Below are positions 32,457-41,564 of a DNA stretch of 62,073 bases, in pieces. The position numbers and the translations under genes were made by a program. Under the pieces are notes generated by a model that was not told the DNA's origin, ran no database searches, and was given only the letters and a program-made list of their open reading frames with translations. How positions within the stretch are numbered: position 1 is the stretch's first letter; each line of letters opens with the position of its first letter. The stretch is from Actinomycetota bacterium (lineage in GTDB: Bacteria; Actinomycetota; Geothermincolia; Geothermincolales; RBG-13-55-18): the NCBI GenBank assembly GCA_014360645.1, contig JACIXD010000019.1:1-62073 (forward strand), read 5' to 3'.

Positions 32457-34892
32457 CTACTCCCAGTCCACGCCCTCTTCGCCCTCGCCGGAGCTCCTCG
32501 CTCCCCTGTTCCGCCCTCTCCGCGCGAGCTTCCCGGCGCCCGCCCCTGGCGCCAGGCGGAAACGCTTCTTCTCGGGAAGCCTGAACTCCTCGGGCGGCGC
32601 GGCGCTCTTCACATCCCCGCCCTCGGAGCCCGCCCTATCCGCGGCGGGCGCCACCAACTCCGGAGCCGCGGGGACGTTCTCCGCCGCGGCCGCGGCGCCA
32701 GCGGCCTGCTCCCCGGCGGCCTCGACCCCTTCTCCGGTGGGCTTGCCGGCGAGCCTGGCGCCCGCCTCCGCCAGCATACGCCGCAGGTGGTCCTGGGCCT
32801 CCGCCTCCCCCATGCTCTCGAACTCCCCCTCACGGCGCATCATCCTGATGATGGTCTCGGTTATCTCCCGTACGTTCTCCTCGCCGATGGCATAACGGTG
32901 CAGGAACGCATGGTAGTAGGCGGTTATGGCCGCCGTGGCCGATTCCCTCACGTCCTGCTTATCGGAGGTGAGCCCCCTCAACCAGGTCTTGGGGATGGGC
33001 TCCCCCCTCTCCCCCTTGCGGCGGAACTCCTCCATCACCCTCTCCCTGGCGCGCGCTTCCTCGCCGCCCGCCGCCGGGATGGTCCTCTCCGGCGCGGGGC
33101 GTAAAGCTTCCTTCCCTTCCGACGCCGCCCTGTCCCGCGCGACCGGCCTCCACGTCCGCCGGGCGGCGGGGGGCGTTTCCTCCCCGCCGCTCTCCGCTGC
33201 CGTTCTTTCCGGCGTACCGTATGACACCGTACCGGCAGCCGTGCCCCCGGCATGCGCCGCAGCGGCCCCTTTCGCCGAGGGCGCGGTAGGCTCCGGGGCC
33301 GGCTCCGGCGCGGGAGCGACCGCCACCCTCCCGCGCCGCGCCTCTTTTTTCGGCGTCGGCGGCGCCTCGGGAGCCGCCTTCACCCCGGACGCATGCATCT
33401 CCACCGCCGCGGACATCTCCCTTCGGGGAGTACGGGGCGGGGCGGGGCGCGCCGACGGAGGCGCTGCCGCGGTCGCCGCCTTCCCGGCCTTTCCCGACTT
33501 CCGCGCCGCTTCCGCTCCGCTCTCCTTCTCCGTCCCCGCCCCGGCGCGCCCGCGCTCCTTTACCTTGACGTTCACGAGCGCCACCCCCATGGGTTCGATG
33601 CCCACGCGCTCGACGTTGCGCAGGGCCTCCTCCGCCGCCTTGCGCGTGCAGCGCTCCGCGTCGATCACCGCCAGGAAGTTCCCTGCCGCCGAGGAGAGCA
33701 CTGCGGCGTCGACGGACCCCTGCAGTGAGGGCGCGCATACCACAACCTGGTCGAAGACCTCTTCCTGCTCGCGCAGTTCCTCGGTGAAGGCCGGGCTGGA
33801 CAGGAGGTCGGTGGACCTCTCGGTCCGCGCCCCCGCGGGGAGGAAGAAGAGATTGGCGATGCCGGTCTCCACCATCTTCGTGCGCGGGTCCTCGCCCTTC
33901 TCCAGCGCCTCGTGGAGGCCGGCGCGCCCCTCCGCGCCCAGCAGCCGCGAGAGAGCGCGCTCCCTCAGGTCGGCGTCGACGAGCAGCGTCTTACGGCCGG
34001 TGTTGGCGATACTCGCGGCCAGGTTGGCGGCCACGGCGGGGGCGGCCGGGAAGGGCACGGCCGGCGCCACCACCAGGGAGGCATGGTCCTCGCGGTGGGA
34101 GAGCATCACCCCGGAACGAAGCTCCGCGTATGCCTCCCAGGTGAGCGAGCCCTCGCCGAAGTCGGGCAGCAGATCCCCCGGTCCGGCTCCCTTGACCTTG
34201 GGCAGCACGCCCAACACCGGCAAGCCCAGGGATTCCTCCGCCTCGCGCGTGGAGCGGAAATGGGGGTCGAAATACTCGATGAGCACCACCAGGACCAAGC
34301 CCAGCACCAGGCCCACGAAGACCCCGAGTCCCAGGTAGGCCATGGGCTTGGGCTGGGTGGGCTTCTGCGGGACCACGGCGCGATTGGTCAGGACGATGTT
34401 CCCGTTGAGCAGAAGGTTCTTGAAGCTCTCGTCGTAATATTCGTTGGCCTCGCTCTTCAGGGTCATGAGCTCCATGGTCTCGCCCCAGGTATTGGCGATG
34501 TCCGTCACCCGGGTGGGGCTCCTGTCGGTGAAGGTGATCTTCACCGAGGTGGAGTTGGCCTCGGGCATCGCCCCGACCTTCTTCACCAGCTCCTCGGGGC
34601 TCAGGTCTATCCCCTGGTTGGCAAGCCTCCGGCTGACCCTCTCCGCCACCTGGACGCTCTCCGCAAAATTGGAGATGGACGGGGTCAGCGCCACGTAAGC
34701 CCCCTGGGTCATGGCGTCGGGAAGCCCGGTGGTGCGGTTGATGGGAGCGGTCGCCGAGATGGCGATCTCCACCTTGTACACGGGGCTCTGTACCTGGGCC
34801 ACAATGGCCGCCGCCAGCGCGGAGACCAGCAGGAGGGCGATGACCATCCACAGTCGCTTGATAATGGCCGGCCCGATATCCTGTAAGCGCAT
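32457..34892 (-). CDS. Wzz chain-length protein fused to a degenerate CpsD-like BY-kinase domain with a long disordered tail
   Basis: This 811-residue protein begins with a Wzz domain: TM1 at about 13-32, a periplasmic part, the Pro-rich PQKPTQPKP before TM2 (about 186-206). A MinD/CpsD-like domain (about 225-450) follows. The Walker A loop, normally GEGKS/T, reads PFPAAPA (about 280-286). Walker A' LLVDAD (303-308) is kept, but the Walker B Asp is replaced (VVVCAPS, about 383-389), so ATP hydrolysis is unlikely. The tail (about 450-620, then 700-811) is Ala/Pro/Glu-rich with a short helical module (about 625-710), and there is no C-terminal Tyr cluster. It is the first gene of the leftward polysaccharide operon. 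Confidence 0.85.
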   Translation of the reverse strand: MRLQDIGPAIIKRLWMVIALLLVSALAAAIVAQVQSPVYKVEIAISATAPINRTTGLPDAMTQGAYVALTPSISNFAESVQVAERVSRRLANQGIDLSPEELVKKVGAMPEANSTSVKITFTDRSPTRVTDIANTWGETMELMTLKSEANEYYDESFKNLLLNGNIVLTNRAVVPQKPTQPKPMAYLGLGVFVGLVLGLVLVVLIEYFDPHFRSTREAEESLGLPVLGVLPKVKGAGPGDLLPDFGEGSLTWEAYAELRSGVMLSHREDHASLVVAPAVPFPAAPAVAANLAASIANTGRKTLLVDADLRERALSRLLGAEGRAGLHEALEKGEDPRTKMVETGIANLFFLPAGARTERSTDLLSSPAFTEELREQEEVFDQVVVCAPSLQGSVDAAVLSSAAGNFLAVIDAERCTRKAAEEALRNVERVGIEPMGVALVNVKVKERGRAGAGTEKESGAEAARKSGKAGKAATAAAPPSARPAPPRTPRREMSAAVEMHASGVKAAPEAPPTPKKEARRGRVAVAPAPEPAPEPTAPSAKGAAAAHAGGTAAGTVSYGTPERTAAESGGEETPPAARRTWRPVARDRAASEGKEALRPAPERTIPAAGGEEARARERVMEEFRRKGERGEPIPKTWLRGLTSDKQDVRESATAAITAYYHAFLHRYAIGEENVREITETIIRMMRREGEFESMGEAEAQDHLRRMLAEAGARLAGKPTGEGVEAAGEQAAGAAAAAENVPAAPELVAPAADRAGSEGGDVKSAAPPEEFRLPEKKRFRLAPGAGAGKLARRGRNRGARSSGEGEEGVDWE

Positions 34893-34985
34893 GTTTCAAC
34901 CTTTCCTCGACCCTCGCGGAATGCCCTTCCGCCCCTCGCCTGCGCAAGCGCCGAAGCCGGGGCACCCCTTCAGCCAGCAGGCTCC

Positions 34986-34994
34986 ATTATAGCA
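34986..34994 (-). promoter_or_regulatory. extended -10 promoter of the leftward polysaccharide operon
   Basis: TGCTATAAT on the minus strand, about 95 bp before the Wzz start. No good -35 is seen, as expected for an extended -10 promoter. Confidence 0.55.
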
Positions 34995-35189
34995 GTTATA
35001 TCGGTGACTCCCCGGCGGAGGTAAAGCCGGCTCTCCCGTCCGGCGCGTGCGGGGATGTGCGTCCGACGAAGGACCCGCGGGGCCTTTCCCGCGGCCCCAT
35101 GAAAAAGGCCGGACGAGGGGGGCGTTCCCGAGCCGGCGCGGCCTCGTGCCCCCGACGCCGCTCCCCGCTCCGGAGCGAGGGGAACCCCC

Positions 35190-35858
35190 ATGTCAAGCTG
35201 GCGGAGTTCCCGATTCAGCCGCCCCCGCACCTCTAACGAGAGGGTCAAGCGGCTGTGGTATCCGGCCTACGTGACCCTATGCCTCGTCCTGGTGCTCTTT
35301 TTCACCCTTCCCGCCGTGGTCCTCACCAACGGCGACCAGTTGCAGAACGAATGGAAGCCCCTGGCGGAAAGGGTGGTGGAGGTGAGCGAGGAGATGGGGA
35401 GCGGAAAACCCTACCTGGCCAGCCCCTATTACTTCGCCCCGGCCGAGATCGCCTACTACGCCAAGGACGCCCTGGCGGGATACACGGTGGCCTTTCTGGT
35501 ATACGAGCACAGCGTCCTGGGTTCCGGGGGGAGCAAGTACGCTCCCTGGATCCCCGTCGACAGCGTGGTAGGAGAGGATCTGGTCTTCGTGGACTGCGAG
35601 ACCAATCCCGACAACTTCGACACCCCCATCGCCTACTGGGAGCGCAAGCTGCCCGCCTATTTCGAGCACGTCGACCCGCCGGAGACGTTCTCCTACACCA
35701 AACGGGGAAAGGACGTGCGCGATTTCTACATCTTCAAGTGTTACGGCTTCAAGGGCTCCGACGGGGAGATGGACCGCAGGGGAGAGGTGCGTGACTTCGT
35801 GGACGGGAAGATATCCCGGGCGCCGGGCGCCGGTCGGAGCCTCTCCCGCCTGCCCTGA
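35190..35858 (+). pseudogene. orphan C-terminal part of a GT39/ArnT-like membrane glycosyltransferase
   Basis: A 222-residue product with one hydrophobic helix (about 27-48), then a soluble domain with SPYYFAPAEIAYYA, FVDCET and FSYTKRGKDVRDFYIF. These resemble the periplasmic C-terminal part of polyprenyl-phosphate-sugar transferases of the GT39/GT83 type. The ten or so N-terminal helices and catalytic loop are absent upstream, so this is a truncated relic or a stand-alone derivative. It could still be expressed as first gene of the rightward operon. The ribosome site is poor. Confidence 0.55.
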
Positions 35859-36190
35859 GGGAGGAGTAGCGAAGGCCGCCGCCGGGAGGAAGGGAAACCG
35901 CCTCCCTTTCGCATCCGGTCGGCGTGTAACCTTGGACCCCGCCGGGACATGCAAGTATCGGGGGGAGGGATATCCCTGACGGGATGCCCGCTCGGTCGCC
36001 TGAGCCCGCCCTTCTCGGAGCTCCGCCGGGGTCATGCCCGAGACGATGGAACGGGCACTCGTCTTCGCCGTGCGCCCCGCGCCCGGACCCGGGACCCTCA
36101 ACCCGCGGCCCTGCCGGCCGATTAAAGCATTATAGTGGTGTACGGCGGCGCGAGCGGCCGGCGCGATCTTCCGGAAAGGAGTGGTGGAGG
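35859..36190. other. intergenic upstream of the acyltransferase, no gene recognised
   Basis: ATTAAAGCATTATAGTGG (36121-36138) is the only AT-rich patch and may hold a promoter. GTGGTGGAGG at 36181-36190 is the ribosome site of the next gene. Confidence 0.4.
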
Positions 36191-36922
36191 ATGGATAGCG
36201 AGCATATCCTCAAGCTCGTCAAGGGGTATTCCTTCCTGGCGCGAAACGTCCTGGCGGGGAAGGTCACCAATGCCGTTCTCGACCTCCTCGCCTTCCTCGA
36301 CTACCGCCTGCTCATGATCCTCTCCATGTGGCACCCCGACCAGGCCACGCGCCTGAAGCTGCTGCGCAAGCGCGGGGTCAACATATCCGAGAAGGCCTGG
36401 GTGGACCTGGGGGTGTGGATAGAGATGACCACCCCCCAGTCGGTGGTCATCAAGGATTACGCCAAGCTGGCCTACGGGGTGGTGGTCTATGCCCACGACG
36501 CGGCGGTGAACTCCGTGGCCGACCTGCCCATGCGCGTGCAGACCACCACCATCGGCTACAACTCCGCCATCGGGGCCCGCTCCATCATCATGCCCGGGGT
36601 GACCATCGGGGAGCACTGCGGGGTGGTGCCGGGATCGGTGGTGACCAAGGACGTCCCCGACCACACGGTGGTGGGCGGGGTGCCTGCGGAGAAGCTCTTC
36701 ACCTCCGAGGAGCTCGGCCTGGCCTGGCAGGCCGACGTCCTGGCCCGTCCCCACCTCTACTACGACCACCCCAATCCGGGACGAGCGCCCTCCACCCCCT
36801 TCGACCACCTTCTGAACTGGCGTGAGAGCGGGGTCAAGATACACGATTACACCGAGCTGCGCACCGGGACCCCCTTCGACTACATACTAGACGCCAAGCA
36901 GGCCAGGAAGAAGCGGAGCTGA
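36191..36922 (+). CDS. hexapeptide-repeat (LbH) acyltransferase, WbbJ/maltose-acetyltransferase-like
   Basis: A 243-residue acyltransferase with left-handed beta-helix hexapeptides in VNISEKAWVDLGVWIEM, TTIGYNSAIGARSIIMPGVTIGEHCGVVPGSVVTKDVPDHTVVGGVPAEKL. The typical catalytic His is replaced or moved (AHDAAVN), so the donor/acceptor is uncertain. A C-terminal extension of about 60 residues follows. The ATG at 36191 is chosen over an earlier in-frame ATG because GGTGGAGG abuts it. The last 106 bases are repeated immediately downstream. Confidence 0.85.
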   Translation: MDSEHILKLVKGYSFLARNVLAGKVTNAVLDLLAFLDYRLLMILSMWHPDQATRLKLLRKRGVNISEKAWVDLGVWIEMTTPQSVVIKDYAKLAYGVVVYAHDAAVNSVADLPMRVQTTTIGYNSAIGARSIIMPGVTIGEHCGVVPGSVVTKDVPDHTVVGGVPAEKLFTSEELGLAWQADVLARPHLYYDHPNPGRAPSTPFDHLLNWRESGVKIHDYTELRTGTPFDYILDAKQARKKRS

Positions 36923-37071
36923 GGGGAGAAGACGGAAGGAGGGACTGGCGCGAGAGCGGGGTCAAGATACACGATCACACCGAGCTGCGCACCGGGACCC
37001 CCTTCGACTACATACTAGACGCCAAGCAGGCCAGGAAGAAGCGGAGCTGAGGGGAGAAGACGGAAGGAAGG
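36816..37071. repeat. tandem duplication 2 x 128 bp covering the acyltransferase 3' end
   Basis: Copies 36816-36943 and 36944-37071 differ at only a few bases. The second copy is a non-coding echo of the last codons and stop. Confidence 0.9.
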
Positions 37072-37074
37072 GCC

Positions 37075-37713
37075 TTGTACGACGAGGGTTATTACCTTTA
37101 TCGGGAATCCACCAGGGATTTCAGGCTGGAGGCGGAGCTGCTCTACCGCTTACTCGCTCCCCGGCCCGGCTGCCGCATCCTGGAGGTGGGTTGCGGAGGC
37201 GGCGCGCTGCTCGCCTTCCTGGAATCAAGAGGCTACGAGGCGGTGGGGGTGGACATCTCTGAGGAGGCGGTCAGGCTGGCGGCGCGTGCGGCGCCTCACT
37301 GCACCGTGGTAAGGGCCGACGCCTGCGACCTCCCCTTCGGGGACGCCTCCTTTGACCGCCTGGTGAGCCACCACCTGGTGGAACACCTGCCCGACCTGCC
37401 CGCCGCGCTGGCGGAATGGCGGCGGGTCCTGGCGACGGGGGGGCGCCTGGCGCTGTGCACCCCGAACCGGCTCTACCCCAGCCCGCATATCTTCGAGGAC
37501 CCGGGCCACGTGCACATATTCGAGCGCCGCGAGCTGGAGGAGGAGCTTTCCGGGACGGGTTTCAGGGTGGAGGGATCGATGACCGTCTTCCCCCACCTGT
37601 GGCGGGACCGCATCAGCGTGGCCGTGGGGGTACCCCTGTATCGCCTCTTCGCGCCCCTGCCGTTTTTTCGCGACCGGGGGCGGAGCATACTGGTGGCGGC
37701 CACGGCGTCCTGA
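37075..37713 (+). CDS. class I SAM-dependent methyltransferase
   Basis: A 212-residue methyltransferase: ILEVGCGGGALLAFLESRG (motif I), VGVDISEEAV (acidic loop), DACDLPFGDASFD (motif II), VLATGGRLALCTPN (motif III). The start is TTG with GGAAGGAAGG upstream and the sequence begins MYDEGYYLYR, as in polysaccharide-locus methyltransferases. It follows the duplicated acyltransferase end by 4 bp, so its ribosome site was itself duplicated. The acceptor is unknown. Confidence 0.87.
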   Translation: MYDEGYYLYRESTRDFRLEAELLYRLLAPRPGCRILEVGCGGGALLAFLESRGYEAVGVDISEEAVRLAARAAPHCTVVRADACDLPFGDASFDRLVSHHLVEHLPDLPAALAEWRRVLATGGRLALCTPNRLYPSPHIFEDPGHVHIFERRELEEELSGTGFRVEGSMTVFPHLWRDRISVAVGVPLYRLFAPLPFFRDRGRSILVAATAS

Positions 37714-37905
37714 GCGGGCGGCCAGGGCGCACCGGGCGCGGCGGACCGAGCGGCCTGACCGGGAAGGCCCGCGTTCAAGGAGCGCCTTGACGCGGAGTAC
37801 CGGCCCGCGGGTAAAACGGGGACGGAGACGATCGAGGAGCGCTCGCCAGAGAGACGTCGCGCGCCGCGCGGACCGGGCGAACGAGGCGGATAGAAGGAGA
37901 CCGGG

Positions 37906-39126
37906 GTGGCCGGATTCAAGGTCCTGATAGTAAACCACGCGGTGGAGATGGGAGGCGCGGAGAGGGTGCTGCTGCGTTTCCTCGACACTCTGGACCGCGG
38001 CCTCTTCGAGCCCGCCCTCGCCTGCCCCCACCGCGGCCCCCTGGTGGAGGCGGCGGAAGAGCGTGGGCTCAAGGTACACCTGGGATACCCCGTCCCCCGC
38101 CTCCTGGAGATACGCAGGAAATCACTGGGAGGGAGCCCTCTCTCCCGGCTGGCATATCCTTACGATATGGCGCGCACGGTGACCGCGCTGGCCCGCCTCG
38201 TACGCGACGAGGGCTACGACCTCGTCCTCACCAACAGCGCCAAGGCGGACATCTATGGCAGCCTGGCGGGCCGCCTGGCGGCAAGGCCGGTGGTATGGCG
38301 CCTCCACGACATCGTGGACTACGACGCCTTCAGCGTCCTCAACGTCCTGCTCTTCACGACCTTCGCAGGCCTTTTCGCCGCCAGGGTGCTGGCGGTCTCG
38401 GGGGCGGCGCGCGACGCCCTCACGGCGCGCGGGGTGCGCGCGAGCAAGGTGGCGGTGGTCCATAACGGCATCGACGTCAGGAGGCTGGCTTCCTCGTACC
38501 GGCGCTCGCTCTCCCGTGAGAAGCTGGCGGAGGAGTTCGGCATCGCTCCGGAAGCGCCGCTGGCCGGGCTGGTGGGAAGACTGGTGGACTGGAAGGGGCC
38601 CGACCGCTTCATCGCCGCGGCGGCCGGGGTGGCGCGCGAACTCCCGGCGGCTCGTTTCCTGCTGGTGGGAGACGCCATCTTCGGGGAGGCCTCCTACGTG
38701 GACGAGCTGAGGGCGCAGACGCGGCGCCTGGGGCTGGAGGAGCGGGTGGTCTTCACCGGTTTCCGCGAGGACGCGCTGGAGATCACGGCGGGCCTGGACG
38801 TCTTGGTGCACGCCTCCCTCCTCCCCGATCCCCTGCCCACGGTGCTCATCGAGGCCATGGCCATGGGGGTGCCGGTGGTGGCGGCCGATGCCGGGGGGGT
38901 GCGCGAGATAGTGGAGGACGGGGTGACCGGCAGGCTGGTGCCTCCGGGCGAGGTGGAGGACATGGCGCGGGCCATGATCGCCTTGCTCTCCGACTCCGGG
39001 ACGGCAACGGCCATGGGAGAGCGGGGCCGCGAGCGCGCCCTGCGCCTTTTCGAGATCGAGCGCCAGTGCCGCCTTTTCGAGGAGGAGCTGCTGTCGGTGC
39101 TGCGGGAGCGGGGAAGGAGGGGTTGA
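37906..39126 (+). CDS. glycosyltransferase family 4 (second)
   Basis: A 406-residue GT-B enzyme: VNHAVEMGGAERVLLRFLDTL (N-terminal GT4 start), VVHNGIDVRRL, LVGRLVDWKGPDRFI, and a C-terminal block LPDPLPTVLIEAMAMGVPVVAADAGGVREIV in which the first Glu of E-x7-E is replaced by Asp/Pro. The start is GTG with GAAGGAGA upstream. It overlaps nothing and is 6 bp from the next GT4. Confidence 0.9.
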   Translation: MAGFKVLIVNHAVEMGGAERVLLRFLDTLDRGLFEPALACPHRGPLVEAAEERGLKVHLGYPVPRLLEIRRKSLGGSPLSRLAYPYDMARTVTALARLVRDEGYDLVLTNSAKADIYGSLAGRLAARPVVWRLHDIVDYDAFSVLNVLLFTTFAGLFAARVLAVSGAARDALTARGVRASKVAVVHNGIDVRRLASSYRRSLSREKLAEEFGIAPEAPLAGLVGRLVDWKGPDRFIAAAAGVARELPAARFLLVGDAIFGEASYVDELRAQTRRLGLEERVVFTGFREDALEITAGLDVLVHASLLPDPLPTVLIEAMAMGVPVVAADAGGVREIVEDGVTGRLVPPGEVEDMARAMIALLSDSGTATAMGERGRERALRLFEIERQCRLFEEELLSVLRERGRRG

Positions 39127-39132
39127 GCGGAG

Positions 39133-40248
39133 ATGAGGGTGGGGGTCGAGGGGCGGACGCTGCAGGGCGAGAGGTACGGGGTGGCCCGCTACCTCGTGAA
39201 CCTGTTGCGCCACCTGGTGGAGCTGGAAGAGGACGACGAGTACCTGGTCTATCTCTCACGCCCCACGCGGCCGCTGGGATTCGAGTCCGCTCGCCTGAAG
39301 ATGAAGGTGCTGGGGCGTGCCCCCGGGCTTACCTGGCGGCACCTGCGCCTGCCCCTGGCCATGCACCGGGACGGGGTGGACCTGCACTTCTCGCCCTCCT
39401 ACTTCCTCCCCCTCCTCAAGGTGTGCCCCTCGGTGGTGGTGGTTCACGACATAACCTTCAAGGTGCACCCCGAGTGGTTCGCGGCCGACAAGCGCTTCCG
39501 CTTCGACGACCTCTTCTGGCGCGAGGTGAGGCGGGCGGAGCGCATCGTCACCGTGAGCGAGCATTCCAGGGGCGACATCGTGCGCCTCCTGGAGGTGGAG
39601 CCCTCGCGGGTGACGGTCATCCCCGAGGCCGCCGACCCCTTCTTCCGCCCCGTGCGCGACGAGGCGCTTTTGGAGGAGGTCCGCTCCAGGTACGGGCTCG
39701 GGCGGGAGTTCCTCTTCACCGCCGGCGCCATCCACACCAGGAGGAACCTGGAGCGGCTCATCGAGGCGGTCTCGCTGGCCTCGCGGGAGCTGGGGCGGGA
39801 GCTGGAGCTGCTCATCCTGGGCATGCCCGCGCCCTTCACCCCACCCGTGGACATCTGGGGCACCGCGCGCCGTTGCGGCATGGAGGGCAGGCTCAAACAC
39901 CTGGAATACGTCTCCGACGAGGACCTGCTCCTGCTCTACAACGCATGCGGGGCTTTCGTCTATCCTTCCCTTTACGAAGGCTTCGGGCTTCCGGTGATCG
40001 AGGCCATGGCCTGCGGCGCACCCGTGGCCTGCTCGAAGGTCACCTCCCTGCCGGAGGTGGCGGGCGAGGCGGCCCTCTATTTCGATCCCGAGAACGTGGA
40101 GGACATGGCCCGGGCCGTCTCCCGTCTGGCGGGCGACGCCGCCCTGCGCGAGGACCTATCCCGGGCGGGGATGAGCCGGGCGGCCTCCTTCTCGTGGCGG
40201 CGAGCGGCGGAGGAGACGCGAAGGGTGTTCGCGGAGGTGCTGGGATGA
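39133..40248 (+). CDS. glycosyltransferase family 4 (third)
   Basis: A 371-residue GT-B protein: GVEGRTLQGERYGVARYLVNLL (N-terminal), VVVHDITFKVHP, VTVSEHSRGDIVRLL, TAGAIHTRRNLERLIEA and YEGFGLPVIEAMACGAPVACS with an intact E-x7-E pair. Closest in type to the GT4 at 26562, so the two may share donor chemistry. GGTTGAGCGGAG precedes the ATG. Its stop overlaps a small ORF by ATGA. Confidence 0.9.
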   Translation: MRVGVEGRTLQGERYGVARYLVNLLRHLVELEEDDEYLVYLSRPTRPLGFESARLKMKVLGRAPGLTWRHLRLPLAMHRDGVDLHFSPSYFLPLLKVCPSVVVVHDITFKVHPEWFAADKRFRFDDLFWREVRRAERIVTVSEHSRGDIVRLLEVEPSRVTVIPEAADPFFRPVRDEALLEEVRSRYGLGREFLFTAGAIHTRRNLERLIEAVSLASRELGRELELLILGMPAPFTPPVDIWGTARRCGMEGRLKHLEYVSDEDLLLLYNACGAFVYPSLYEGFGLPVIEAMACGAPVACSKVTSLPEVAGEAALYFDPENVEDMARAVSRLAGDAALREDLSRAGMSRAASFSWRRAAEETRRVFAEVLG

Positions 40249-40502
40249 CTGAAGAGCCGGGCGCGGCCGTCAGCCTCGCGGAGAGCCCGCTGCCAGGGCC
40301 AGGCACGGCCCCGCGGCGAGGGGCGCGGGCGGCGTGGGAGCATGAGGCGGGGGAGGAGGGGCCGGCCTCGCTTTCCCTGCGTCTGCGCGGCGACGGGGAT
40401 ATCCCGTTTATCCGTCACCCCTCAGTTGACGATAATGCTGGTGTGGACGGGGCGACCCGGCTTGGGACGGCGGTCATGAGAGAAGAAAGGCGATGCGCAT
40501 GA
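40245..40502 (+). CDS. hypothetical 85-residue ORF between two glycosyltransferases
   Basis: It begins with ATGA overlapping the GT4 stop and ends with ATGA overlapping the GT2 start region, which is how translationally coupled genes look. The product is Gly/Ala/Arg/Glu-rich with no recognised family, so it may be only an open gap. Confidence 0.3.
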   Translation: MTEEPGAAVSLAESPLPGPGTAPRRGARAAWEHEAGEEGPASLSLRLRGDGDIPFIRHPSVDDNAGVDGATRLGTAVMREERRCA

Positions 40503-41482
40503 CGGGAGGAGACGGAAACGCGGCTTACCGGCCTCGGGTGAGCGCGGTAATCCCCAACTGGCACCGCAAGAACGACCTGCGGGAGGCGCTGCTGGCCATC
40601 AAGGCGCAGACCTATCCCGTGGAGGAGATCATCGTGGTTGACAACAATTCCCAGGACGGCACGCGGGAGATGATCGAGGAGGAGTTCCCGGAGGTGATGT
40701 TCATCCAGTCCCCGCACAACATCGTCATCCAAGCCCTGAACATCGGGGCCAAGACCGCATCCGGAGACATCATCCTCCACCAGGACAACGACGGAGTGCT
40801 CGCCCCCGACGCCGTGGAGCGCATGGTCAGGGTCTTCGCGTCCGACCCCGCCATCGCGGTGGTGCACTCCAAGAATCTCTACTACGACACCGGCGAGGTC
40901 TTCGACCCCATGCGCTGGTTCACCCCCGAGGAGCACGCCTCGGAGGGGGTGTTCGACGTGCCCAGCTTCCACGGCAACGGGGCCATGATACGCCGCGACG
41001 TGCTGGAGGAGATCGGTTACATCGAGCCGGAGATCCAGCTCTACCAGTTCGAGCGCAACATCTCCGCCAAGGCCATCGACCGCGGCTACCGCATCGTCTA
41101 CCACCCCGGGTCAGTGATCCGCCATAAGATATCGCGCGAAGTGCGCAACCCGGGACATCGCCTCTACATCACCATGACCGGAGGATGGTGGTACCTGGCG
41201 CGCTTCTATCCCGTGGGGAAAGCCCTGGAAAAATCCCTCTATTACCTGGTGTTCTTCGTGCTATACTCCATCAAGCACCGCACGTGGCGGGATTTCTTCC
41301 GCGGCATCTTCGATACCCTGTTGGGACTTCCGCAGGTGCTGCGCGGGAGAAAGGTGGTGTCGCGCGAGACGGTACGTAAGCTGGAGAGCAAGCCCTACGA
41401 GACCTCCATGATCCTCTACGGGTCCCGGGACACGGTGCGCAAGTGGCTGGCCTCCAGACGCAGTGGAAAGAAAACCAGATAA
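40493..41482 (+). CDS. glycosyltransferase family 2
   Basis: A 329-residue GT-A enzyme: SAVIPNWHRKNDLREALLAI, IIVVDNNSQDGT, and a D-x-D-type motif in HQDNDG. SFHGNGAMIRRDVLEEIG is the acceptor-side block. The C-terminal part has a short amphipathic/hydrophobic stretch. It is rhamnosyltransferase-like (WbbL family) by general appearance. Starts at 40493 (AGAAAGGCG upstream) or 40499 are both possible. Confidence 0.9.
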   Translation: MRMTGGDGNAAYRPRVSAVIPNWHRKNDLREALLAIKAQTYPVEEIIVVDNNSQDGTREMIEEEFPEVMFIQSPHNIVIQALNIGAKTASGDIILHQDNDGVLAPDAVERMVRVFASDPAIAVVHSKNLYYDTGEVFDPMRWFTPEEHASEGVFDVPSFHGNGAMIRRDVLEEIGYIEPEIQLYQFERNISAKAIDRGYRIVYHPGSVIRHKISREVRNPGHRLYITMTGGWWYLARFYPVGKALEKSLYYLVFFVLYSIKHRTWRDFFRGIFDTLLGLPQVLRGRKVVSRETVRKLESKPYETSMILYGSRDTVRKWLASRRSGKKTR

Positions 41483-41564
41483 TGCCATGATATAAGAAAG
41501 GCACGGCTGGCCCGCAGGGGGCGGGCGAAAGGCCGGGGAAAGAGCGGACGAGGAGGTGTAGGGA

